Shown here: piece after piece, positions 10,755 to 20,042 of the stretch
How the letters are laid out: the number at the start of each line of letters is the position of its first letter
Position numbering within the stretch: the stretch's first letter is position 1
From: Casuarina equisetifolia
Taxonomy: Eukaryota; Streptophyta; Magnoliopsida; Fagales; Casuarinaceae
Direction of reading: 5' to 3'
NCBI GenBank assembly: GCA_028551475.1
Contig: CM052354.1
Location: 28,109,258 to 28,173,257, forward strand
Length of the DNA stretch: 64,000 bases
Translations under genes and position numbers: made by a program
The notes under the pieces: model-generated
The model's database searches: none
Seen by the model: only the letters and a program-made list of their open reading frames with translations
What the model was told of the DNA's origin: nothing

Positions 10755-12370
10755 CGCAGATAAGGCTCGTGGTATGTCACTTACTATCCCATCAAATCCC
10801 AAATCTCAGCCCAAGTATTTCATGATCCTCTAGGCAGAACCCATAGGTAGTTTATTCACGCAAAAGGGCCTTGTGTTTGGACGAGAAAATGATCTCGGAT
10901 TCGGAAAATGATGCAAGTTGGCCGAGTTCACGACTATCTCCGTCAAATCACTAATCCACTTCTTGATTGGATAAGTGACATAATTAATTATCTGATAATG
11001 ACTTTTTTTAACACAAATCATAAATGTGTAAAAAAGTTACAATATAATTAAAAATACTAGTTTGTTTTTATCAAAGTCTTTTCAACGAGCATGATAATAG
11101 AACAAAGATTAACGATTGAGTGCTTATCAAAGTGTTGAAGAATTTTATAGTAAGCCATTTTGTAAAAGCACAAAAATTAATATTAACTTCCATCAAAATA
11201 AATATTTTTATTTAAGAAAAAGTAAGTTGGCCTCTTTAAAAGAATAGCATAGATACACCAAATTATCTTAGCAAAAAAAATTAATTTTTTAATTGACATA
11301 TTTTTTTAGTTGTTCAATTTTGATGAAAAATGTTTAAAATGTCTCTTATCTACATAAAATAGCATAATCCTTTAGCTACACAATAGAAGAAAATGGAATA
11401 ATTCAAGTAATAACATTTATACTCACACCATATTTATTTTGTGTTAATCTAATTAAGTTTAATGATAAATTAAGAGAGAACATCAATTTCACCTTGTTGT
11501 TGAAAAAACTTTGTGTTAGTACGCCATTAAGCTATTGCTTTGGTTTTTGTGTGTTTAAATAAACAAGGACTTAAGAGTTTCTTTTTGTGTACTTTCTTTG
11601 CTATTGGATTTAAGAAAGACATTTCACAAAAGTTTTAGGTATTACTTGTAAATAACACCCAATTTATTGCCAATAAGCTTTCAAATTCTAACTTGTGTTA
11701 ATATCTTATTACTAATTACCCTTAGTAATCTCAAATGGTAGACTAAAGAAAATGTACTTGTCAATATTTCTCGCAAACATTAAGGTGCTTATGATATCAT
11801 TTGATTTATATGACAAACAAAGCATCATTGAGCCTATACATCTAAGAGTAATCAAGAATGATGCCTACAATATCAACCGGCAAATGACGCAAAATTAGAT
11901 CTTAGTCGACAATTAGTATGATATGAAAATAGACCATCAATTAAATGAGGTAGGAAAAATCTAATATCTAGAGGCAATTAGGTTGAAGAGCTTACAATTG
12001 GCATGCCATAGTATTGTATAGTCACCTTAGGTCACCGGTTTGACTGGTTCTCAAGCACGTGCTGTTAAGTGGGCTCTGCAATTGGTGTCATGGCTGCCCA
12101 GGGCTTTATTAATGGATGCACTCCAAAAGCAGAAAACAAAAGGGTAAATAAAGCATGTGCTATGTTTTCAAACCGAGTCATCCACGACTCCGTCCTGTTT
12201 GTAGATCCAACGGCGAAGACATTGGCACAGGCTACCAGGTTGGAAGAAGAGAGGGCATAATCTATGCCGTTCAAGCAGATTTGGTCCTGCAATTTTACGG
12301 TTGAGAACCCGCATTGCTTACTCCAAAGGCACTCAGAAGCTTGAATTAAGAGGCAGTTGGGGTCCAACTC
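10755..12370 (+). repeat. Upstream module of B3 unit 2 (segmental duplication)
   Basis: The block shares long stretches with 31390-33400 (unit 4) and parts with 35740-36200 (unit 5) and 45290-45850 (unit 6). Shared landmarks are GAGAAAATGATCTCGGATTC (10884 and 31434), a TCAAAGTCTTTTCAA segment (11071 and 31701), CTAGAGGCAATTAGGTT, and the segment around 12180-12260 ending TCTATGCCGTTCAAG. It is non-coding. Apparent - strand ORFs in the copies match only because the DNA is duplicated. It is likely to be the distal promoter region of the B3 genes. Confidence 0.6.
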
Positions 12371-13260
12371 GCATTAGCCACTGCCATTAATTCGAGCTTC
12401 CAACGATTGTCTTCAAACAAAAGCAAAGCCTTTCCAAATCTTCTGTCCTAGTTGGTTCAGGACATAAACACTTTTCTGATTCAAGTGAACCAAGAAAGGG
12501 TTTGTGTTCTGTTTCGTGCATGACAAAAAAGGGGATTGGTGGACGGATAAATGTTTTATGTTCTATTTGGTTCTGGACAAAAAAAAAGCTATTCCGAAGA
12601 TAGCAACGATCGAACAACAGTAAGAAGAAGCTTGGATTTTCCAACCTTGGAAAATCCAACAAGTCCCTTTTAACTTATATGTCCCTTATAAATATACCAA
12701 GTTCCTTCCATCTTCACTCTTGAGAAGTTTTTCCTTTTTTGTACATTGAAATAGTATTCGACCGTATTTGTAAGTTTATTAAGTTTATTGTATTTCTTTC
12801 TTTAGTTATTTCAGAAAATTTGATCTTTTTGTCCCATTTCTTTAGTTGTTAAATTTCATAGAAAAGCGTAAAAGCAAGCAAAAATTCGTCTCGCAGATTT
12901 GGCCCTCAACTGTTACCGAGGTCCCACATGGCGTACATCAAAGGCACTCAGCTGCTTTACAGAACGTTCGCGAACGCAATAAACCGCGTTACGGCGAGAA
13001 GTCAAGAGGTGTAATTTCAAATTAAGGTAGTATTCAAGCATCTCTCCAAGGAGAGGTGGTATTCATATTCATCTAGTAGATGGTAAGAGATGGTCTGCTA
13101 GAGTAAGAAATGGCACGTGGCTCCATCCAAAAGAAGGCTGGATAAATAGAAATGGCTGGAAAGCGAAAGCGCCGAAAACTTAGAAATGGCTTGAAAGCGA
13201 AAGCGCATAAAACTTATGGCTCTTCTTTGGAATTTTGTTCTTAGACCCGCTATTTAAGCT
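12371..13260. other. B3 unit 2 proximal upstream DNA
   Basis: There is no gene. The segment contains a small tandem duplication at 13138-13220, where two passes of GAAATGGCTGGAAAGCGAAAGC-like sequence follow one another. The stretch 12640-12800 resembles the leader-exon region of other units and ends in a pyrimidine-rich tract. Confidence 0.4.
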
Positions 13261-14293
13261 AGGCCTTCGAAGTTAATAAGCAGCTTGGCCTTCTCAGAGT
13301 GAAGTATTTGGTACCTTATATCCCCCTCTCAAAGTAAGTTCATTTTTTCTTTCATATAATTTAAATCTTTTTATTCCTTTTTTTTCATATATAATGTACT
13401 AATGGAAAATTTATAACCTGTGCATATCTCATGAGATCAACCAGCCTTTAAAGAGATATAATTTCCCCATAATTGGCGGAGCTTCAAATCTTAGAATATT
13501 AGAGGTTATCTCCATGTTGGTTTGGTAGGGAATAATTTACAGGGTACAAACAGTGTCCGAACTAACGGAGCTTGGAGTAATTGATGGGGAATTGGGCCCC
13601 ATCGACCACTCAGCATGAAAGAGTAAACCATGTATCATCAACCCACCCTTTACTCTTTATTTTCCTCCTCCTCGCCCTGCTCGGTACCATTTTCGAGATC
13701 GGCCAAGTGCTGAAGCCAGCGAACAATGTAAATGCCGAAATTGGGTGTGGTCATGGGCGACGGCGTTGAGTGTGGAGAGAATGGAATGCGTCGAGATCGA
13801 CGAGGTCTCGGTACATGATCGCCGGTGAGGATTTTGAGCTCCTGGAGCTCCTCATGGATCTCGGGTCTTGGGCGTTCGGATTCCCCCCGTGGTACCTCAG
13901 CTATGCAAAAGTGGCCGATAGTATCACCCGCAAGCCGTATACTCTCACCTTTACTCCCCTCGTTCTCGCCCCCCTCGTTGTCGCTCCCGGATCGGCCAAG
14001 TGCGGGAGCAACTGGACAACGTTAACACCGAAAGTGGGGGTTGTCGTGGGCGAGAGGGTTAAGGAAGGGGGAATGCCGCGTTGTCCCTTGACATCGAGAC
14101 AGTCCGGCTATATGATTGCCAGCCAAGATTTTGAGCTCCTGGAGTTCGGGCTCGGTAGTTTAACTTGCTATTTTTCATAGATGTTCAGGAATTAAGTGTT
14201 GCTTGTAACGTTAAAGATTAGAATGTTGTGCAGAAGCAATTCACTAATTCCTTTGTCATTTTGTTCCGTTTCTTCTGATTTTGATAATTTCAG
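13261..14293 (+). other. Leader exon and intron region of B3 unit 2
   Basis: A probable non-coding first exon ends at a GT donor at 13334 (AAA|GTAAGTT). The acceptor before the B3 exon is the CAG at 14291-14293. Between them lies a GC-rich segment present twice (about 13690-13860 and 13980-14150) with the shared phrases ATCGGCCAAGTG and TTTTGAGCTCCTGGAG. The same segment occurs in units 3, 4, 5 and 6. Its first pass carries a short ORF, ATG 13781 to TGA 13828. Whether it is a retained exon, an alternative exon or an upstream-ORF exon is not decided by the sequence. Confidence 0.5.
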
Positions 14294-14364
14294 GATCGGC
14301 GGAAAGCAAATTTTGGAACATAGACAGAATTCCAGGACATGCAACTAGTGAACCTGAGAACAGA

Positions 14365-14766
14365 ATGACATTTCAGAGGCACTCGCGCAACAACCTTCAG
14401 CGTAGAAAGGTACTGAAAAAGAAGTTAACAAAAACTGACATTGGAGAGCGTTCTAGACTCTACGTAGCGAAGGCATCTGCTCTCACCATCTGTCCCGAAG
14501 CTTTTGCTCGTCTTCCAAATGAAAATGAAGGGACTTTTAGAAAGGACCTCACTTTCTATGACCCTGATTTTAATCGGGTGCCGATGGCTTTTCTTCGAAG
14601 AGGTAATAAATATTACTTGGTCGGAGGATGGGGAAAATTTGTTGTTTCGAAGAACTTGACAGCAAAAAAGAACATCGAAGTTGATGAGTACATCTGCAAC
14701 GGAGGAACGGGTGAAAGATTCTTCGTGATTGGGTCTGTTCGGCTTTTCGGAGTACTTATTGGGTAG
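14365..14766 (+). CDS. B3-domain protein, unit 2 (start codon shifted)
   Basis: This is a single-exon coding part of a small plant-specific B3 DNA-binding protein. The conserved start ATG of the family is ATA here (14320-14322). The first in-frame Met is at 14365 (MTFQRH), giving 133 residues. The rest is open. The B3 fold signs are KKLTKTDIGERSRLYV (first strands and the DNA-contacting loop), FYDPDF, then YYLVGGWGKFV and KNLTAKKNIEVDEY (the Y-L-x-x-G-W-x-x-F-V core), ending GSVRLFGVLIG. Expected role: nuclear sequence-specific DNA binding. The residues lost at the N-terminus precede the B3 core, so the protein may still fold. An AATAAA at 14934-14939 is conserved with unit 1. It could be an early pseudogene. 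Confidence 0.55.
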   Translation: MTFQRHSRNNLQRRKVLKKKLTKTDIGERSRLYVAKASALTICPEAFARLPNENEGTFRKDLTFYDPDFNRVPMAFLRRGNKYYLVGGWGKFVVSKNLTAKKNIEVDEYICNGGTGERFFVIGSVRLFGVLIG

Positions 14767-15420
14767 ATTTGATAAAAAAAAAAAAAAGGGCCTCCTGTGG
14801 CCCTTTTTTTCTGGTGGGTTTTTATGCTGTGTCGTTCTCTTTCCGATTTGGGGAGAAGTCGCAGAAGTGTGTTCCTAGCGTTCCGTTTCTGTATCTGTTT
14901 GTTCCGGCAAAAGTAGCGGTTTGCTTATCTAAAAATAAACGAAGTGTGATCAGCATTAGTTAAACTGTCCTGGAATCTGTTTCTCTCTTACTAGCTTTGT
15001 TAATTGTTTTGGTACCTGATGAACTGCTAATTACTTTTAAGTTAGATAACAATATTGATGAACTTAAGGTTTTCTCATACGTCCGTAAACTCACAAAATA
15101 TTTCAAAATCTGTCCATTAAAGCTTTGAGTAGGAGCACATTTTGTAAAAGCAAAATATCTATAAAGTAAAACTCAAATGTGTAATGTCATTGAGTAGACA
15201 ATATGAACCTAAACGGACTGCCACTATTTCGTCATTTCAAACCCATTCAGCACCAAACTTTGACCTAAAAACAACATCCTTCGGTGGCAAAGTGATAAGT
15301 CATATTCTTAATCTATATAAAAGCTCCATGAGTTCAGTTGTACACATAACCTATCAAGTTTGGCGTGACGTAAGTGCTAACTTTTAGATTGTTAGTGAAT
15401 TGCTTTGATAACATAAAATT
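14767..15420 (+). other. 3' flank of B3 unit 2
   Basis: Non-coding. It begins with a perfect 12-bp inverted repeat (14781-14792 and 14799-14810, loop TCCTGT) next to the stop codon, then the family-shared 3' UTR with AATAAA at 14934-14939. Homology to the unit 1 and unit 3 flanks continues to about 15370. Confidence 0.6.
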
Positions 15421-16440
15421 TTCCGTAGAAGGCGGTGAGGAAACGACCAGCTGCAGTTCCATGCATATATTTCGTTTTATATTGTATTCCGTTTCCGTTC
15501 GTTTGGGTGAGATGATTGGATGTTATATAGAAGCAGACCCGGTTTCGTGCCTCCTGCAAAACCTGGGGCATGTCCATCATCTGACAATATGGCAGCGTAG
15601 AAAGTGGAAAAATAAATATGCCAATCAAAGATTCTTATCTGTCGCTTTTTGTGTGGAAAAAGCGTGCGGGCGTGTGCGTTTGAGGGTAAAAACAAGATCA
15701 TTGACTACGAGAAGTTGTAATAATATCTTTAATTTCAAAACGAAATGAAAGGAAGATTATGAAGTTTTGTCTCCGAGGTGTTGTAATTTGACCCTTGCCT
15801 CTTTTAGCATGATTTAAGACCATACGCTTTATAGTCACTCTTGTTGATATGAATAATTTATCCACTGTTGATGCATTCATATGTATGACATGCAAGGCCA
15901 CAGATTTCTTCCGGCTGGGCACTACGCCTTTTATCACCAACCATCCGTAGGACCTTTTCAGGTGTGACTCTTTTAGTTAAATTCATTCACATAAAAGTTA
16001 AGCCCAATAATCCCTTGTCCATGATCTGACACCATGGCGGGGTAGAAAAAAGAAAAGAAAATATACCAGTCAAAGATTCTTGCTTATCGCCTGCTGGAAA
16101 TAGTGTGCGTGCGTGTGAACGTTTTGACCTTTTTTAATGCTCCTGGTTCTCTAACTCTCAGGTATCAATGCTGCCTGAGGGACATTTATGGAAATCTAAC
16201 ATGGGTGTTTGAGTCTTCTCCTTATGCATAATTTCCAAGCGCAGTATACTTTGACCGGTGTGTTTGCAAAGTAAACTTTAAGCTGTCATCAATATCCCCA
16301 AATCCAAGGTTGAAAAGAAGAATCTAGGCAAAATCTCATCAGTCCACTAAACAACCTAAGCTACAAATTTGGTGAGGATCTCTAGCACCAGTATGAGATG
16401 TAAGTTGCTTCATAAATCTTCTTGTGAATTGCATCTCAAT
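15420..16440 (+). repeat. Block duplicated at 29.6-30.2 kb
   Basis: The segment aligns by eye with 29615-30215. Shared landmarks are GCGGTGAGGAAAC (15431 and 29632), CATGTCCATCATCT (15569 and 29778), CAGTATACTTTGACCGGTGT (16241 and 30011) and CTACAAATTTGGTGAGGATC. Inside this copy a ~110-bp part is itself repeated (15575-15690 and 16015-16125). I see no conserved reading frame. It may be the 5' region of a lost gene. Confidence 0.6.
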
Positions 16441-16463
16441 AGTTCCTTTCCTGCCTGTTAGCT

Positions 16464-16911
16464 TTTCAAGCTTGAAAAGCCTAAGCTTGGATATTCCTAC
16501 ACCAGCCGTGCTTGTTTGTGCTTTTTCTCCGACCAGTCAGAGCACCATCTTACAGGCGAATCTTCTACCTGCGGTCGGTCACTTAAGCTTGAAAAGCTTA
16601 AGCTTGGATATTCCTACACCAGCCCTGCTTGTTTGTGCTTTTTCTCCGAGCAAGCTTGAGTGACCGACCGTAGGTAGAAGATTCGCCTGTGAGATGGTGA
16701 GCTTAAGTGACCGACCGCAGGTAGAAGATTCGCCTGTGAGATGGTGAGATGGTGAGATGGTGAGATGGTGAGATGGTGAGATGGTGGGGCTTATTAGTTC
16801 GTAATGAAAAGCCAAAAAGAGCCCCACTATCCAAGCTTAGATAGTGGGGCTCTTTTTGACTTTGCCTAGATAGTGGGGGCTCTTTCTGGCTTTTCATTAC
16901 GAACTAATAAG
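16464..16911. repeat. Nested inverted-repeat (palindrome) cluster
   Basis: Three structures are interleaved. First, a direct repeat of ~65 bp (16470-16534 and 16587-16652) with TTGGATATTCCTACACCAG in both. Second, a perfect 34-bp inverted repeat, 16555-16588 against 16701-16734, extending outward with one mismatch to 16543 and 16746. Third, a 24-bp perfect inverted repeat, 16790-16813 against 16888-16911, enclosing an 18-bp perfect hairpin (16814-16831 and 16840-16857, loop CAAGCTTA). HindIII-like AAGCTT cores recur at the symmetry centres. No transposase or terminal target duplication was recognised. Confidence 0.85.
16736..16783 (+). repeat. Octamer tandem repeat, six copies of GTGAGATG
   Basis: Six perfect consecutive copies of GTGAGATG run from 16736 to 16783, followed by GTGGGG. 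The same octamer context occurs once at 16689-16698. The array sits between the two palindromes and probably grew by slippage from the end of the 34-bp repeat arm. Confidence 0.95.
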
Positions 16912-16919
16912 CTTGGGTA

Positions 16920-18173
16920 GCACACCTTACTATAAATTAAACTTCTACCTTACTAAGCTTAGGTAGTAAGGCTTGGATAGCATGCTTCTACCTTCTCAGA
17001 GTGAAGTACTTGGTAGCCTTATCCCCACTCTAAAAGTAAGTTTGTTTTTTCTTTCATATAATTTGAATCTTTTTATCCCATTTTTTGATATATGATGTAT
17101 TAATGGAAACTCCACACTGAATTCATTTTATTCTTAGTATTTGATATACCATTTGAAACTTTACATTAAATTCTTGTTGAGTGAGACTTTTATACCTTAA
17201 AAGTTTCTTTTAATTTTTGTACTTGAATTTTCTACTATTGATCATGAATTTACTGTCACGTAACTTTCATAACCTGTGAATATCTCATGAGATCAACTAA
17301 GTTAAAATTAGATATAATTTTCCCATAATTGGCACAGCTTCAAATATTAGAATATTAGGGATTACCCCCACGTTGTTTTGGTAGTGAATAATGTATGGGG
17401 TACAAACAGTGTTTGAACTAACAGCGATTGGACTAATTGATGGGAATTGGGCCCCATATCTCCATTGGCCACCCACCTTCAAGACTAGCCTTACGTTCAC
17501 ATGGGTATAAGCCACGTGTCATCAACCCACCATTCCCCTTTACCCTTTATTCTCTCCTCCTCCTCACCCTGCTCGGTACCATTTTTGAGATCGGTCAAGT
17601 ATTGAAGCCAGAATTGTGTCTGGTCGTGGGCGATAGCGTTGAGTGTGGAGGGAATGGAAGACGTCGAGATCGACGAGGTCTGGGTATATGAACTTGGGTG
17701 AGGATTTTGAGCTCCTGGAGCTCCTCATGGGACTCGGGTCTTGGGCCTTCGGATGCCCCCCCGGAGTACCTCAGCTATGCAAAAGTGGCCGATAGTTTCA
17801 CCCGCCGGTCGTATCCCTCACCTTTACTCCCCTCGTTCTAGCCCTTGTCGTTGTCGCTTCCAGGATCTGCGGAGGACGGAAGCAAGTGGACAATGTTAAC
17901 GACGAAAGCCGGTGTTGTCGTGGGTGAGAGGGTTGTGGAAGAGGAAATGGCGTCCCTCGACATCGACACAGTCCAGCTATATGATTGCCGGCCAGGATTT
18001 GAGCTCCTGGAGCTCCTCTTGGAGTTCGGACTCTGTAGTTTGATTTGCTATTTTTCATAGATGTTCAGGAATTAATTGTTGGTTATAGCGTTAAAGATTA
18101 GAATGTTGTGCAGAAGCAATTCACTAATTCCTATGTCATTTTGTTCCGTTTCTTCCGATTTTGATAATTACAG
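16920..18173 (+). other. Leader exon and intron region of B3 unit 3
   Basis: Homologous to 13261-14293. A putative leader exon ends at a GT donor at 17036, and the acceptor CAG is at 18171-18173. The GC-rich internal segment again occurs twice (about 17580-17760 and 17860-18050). Each pass starts a short ORF: 17654-17701 (15 codons) and 17947-18060 (37 codons). Both open with the same pattern, Met, acidic/small residue, then V/L-x-I-D-x-V. Confidence 0.5.
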
Positions 18174-18199
18174 GATCGGCGGAAAGCAAATTTTCGAAC

Positions 18200-18645
18200 A
18201 TGACCAGAATTCCAGGACATGCATCTGGTGAACCAGAGAACAGAATGACATTTCCAAGGCACGTGCACACCAACTTTCAGCGTAGAAAGGTATTCAAGAA
18301 GAAGTTAACAAAAACTGACATTAAAGAGCCTTCTAGACTATACGTAGTGAAGGCATCTGCTCTCACCATCTGTCCCGAAGCTTTTGCCCGTCTTACAAAT
18401 GGAAGTAAAGGGACTTTTAGAAAGTATCTTGCTTTCTATGACCCTAATTTCAATCTCTTACCGATGGTTTTCCATCGAAGAGAAAATAGATCTTACTTGA
18501 AGGAAGGGTGGGGAGAATTCGTTGGGGCGAGGAACTTAACAGCAGAAAGAACATCGAAGTTGTTGAGTACATCTGCAACGAGGGAACAGGGGAAAGATTC
18601 TTCATGATTGGGTCTGTTCGGCTTTTCGGAGTACTTATTGGGTAG
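18200..18645 (+). pseudogene. B3-domain gene, unit 3 (frameshifted)
   Basis: The conserved ATG (MTRIPGH) is at 18200 and the family stop TAG is at 18643-18645. The frame is open through KKLTKTDIKEPSRLYV, FYDPNF and KEGWGEFVGARNLTAE. A single A is then missing relative to units 1 and 2 (GAAAGAAC against GAAAAGAAC, near 18545). The annotated frame therefore runs off into a premature stop at 18607, and the final IEVVEYICNEGTGERF-GSVRLFGVLIG segment lies in another frame. The break falls after the main B3 core strands, so a protein with an altered C-terminus could be made. The simplest reading is a recent pseudogene. A one-base assembly error is possible. Confidence 0.75.
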
Positions 18646-20042
18646 ATTTGACCAAAACTAATCTTGATGGATTGGTTTTGTTGTGTTCTACGTTCGTGCG
18701 AATGAATGCAAGCTTTGTTGTCAAATAAATGTGCTTTCCTGGAAGTACGAGTGTGGTTACTTAGGCACTGTCCGTGTTCACTTCGTCCTACGTAAAGGGG
18801 CTTCTGTTTGGTGCAATTCGATGTGTAATTGCTGTCTTTTTATGTCAATAACGGCCTCTTGTGAAAGTTATTTCTGGTTTTTATGTCCGTGTTCACTTCG
18901 TCCTACGTAAAGGGGCTTCTGTTTGGTGCAATTCGATGTGTAATTGCTGTCTTTTTATGTCAATAACGGCCTCTTGTGAAAGTTATTTCTGGTTGGTTGT
19001 TTGGCTTTGTCGTTCTCTTTCCGATTCCGAGAGAAGTCACTTCTAGTGTGTTCCTAGCGTCCCGTTTCTGTATCTGTTTGTTTCGGGGAGAAGTAGCAGT
19101 TTGCTTATCTATAAATAAACAAAGTGTGATTAGCATTAGTTAAACTATCCAGGGAGTTGTTTCTCTCTTACAAGCTTTGTTCATTTTTTTGGTACGTGAT
19201 GAACTGCTAATTACTTTACGTTAGATAACAATATAGATGAACGCAAGTTTGCTAATACATCCATGGAACTCAAAAAACATTCCAATATCTGTCCATTAAA
19301 GCTTTTAGTAGGAGCTCACTTAGTAAAATCAAAATGCCTATAAAGTGAAACTCAAATGTCTATAACGTCATTGAGTAGACGATATAAACCTTATTACTTT
19401 AATTTGACTAAACAGGATGCTACTATTTCGTCATTTCAAACCCATTCAGCACCATACTTTGACTTAAAATCAATATCCCCCTTTGGTGGCTTAGGGATAA
19501 GCCATGTTCTTAATCTATACAAAAGCTACAAGAGTCCAGTTCTGCACATAGCCTATCAAGTTTAACATCGAACGTGTGGTAATAGATTGATTAGGCTCAT
19601 CCTCAACCTAACAAAGGTGGTGAAAGCTGAGCAAAACTCTTGCACTAGGATTTGGTGCTACGCTCCTTAGAACTCTTTCGAACCTGAGTGAAATTAGGAC
19701 TGATCAACATCTTACTCACATTCTCTCTCTTTATTTTTTGTTGGCTGCCATGCTCGTTGCGCTACGTTTCCAGGAAACAGAGGAAACAATGTGCAATGCT
19801 TTTGTAAAAATTTCGTGAAGTCTCGGATTATGCTTTTTGCGGTTGTTTTATAGCTCAAATAAGTCCTTATTTTATCTGAGTTTTGATTGAAAATGGCGAA
19901 ATTAGTCTATTCACCACTTCAGATATATTGTAATACCGGTGAGGTGAAAATTGACACTCAGATATTGTGTGGGTCGAACGAACGCTGTAAAATAATCCCA
20001 ATCGAATTCAGCAATCGAATTGATGCTTCATTGATCAAATAA
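18646..20042 (+). other. 3' flank of B3 unit 3
   Basis: Non-coding. It holds a 109-bp direct repeat (next entry) and the family 3' UTR with a conserved AATAAA around 19107. Homology to the unit 1 flank runs to about 19745. From there to the satellite boundary nothing is recognised. Confidence 0.55.
18771..18994 (+). repeat. 109-bp direct repeat in the B3 unit 3 3' flank
   Basis: Two near-perfect copies (18771-18879 and 18886-18994, spacing 115 bp) begin TCCGTGTTCACTTCG and end TTATTTCTGGTT. The copies look identical by eye, which implies a recent tandem duplication or a local assembly duplication. Units 1, 2 and 4 carry at most one related pass. Confidence 0.9.

Noticed and set aside
10830-11021. 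- strand ORF similar to one at 31407-31655
   Set aside because: The similarity is explained by duplication of the non-coding B3 upstream module. Gaps between the copies are not codon-sized and a third copy (35.8-36.0 kb) is not open.
13581-14180. ORFs of 62 and 136 codons before B3 unit 2 as N-terminal coding exons
   Set aside because: They are not conserved as frames in units 3-6 and acceptor-to-ATG distances differ by two bases between unit groups. The B3 ATG in the last exon is the better start. Only the shorter recurring ORF is kept, as a finding.
14281-14766. Start of B3 units 2 and 3 at TTG 14281/18161
   Set aside because: These positions lie inside the intron before the acceptor CAG, and TTG is not a credible plant start.
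14781-14810. Rho-independent-terminator-like hairpin (12-bp stem, T run) after B3 unit 2
   Set aside because: The structure is perfect, but this is a plant nuclear gene transcribed by RNA polymerase II. It probably arose from poly-A/poly-T tracts beside GGGCC/GGCCC. Sister units lack it.
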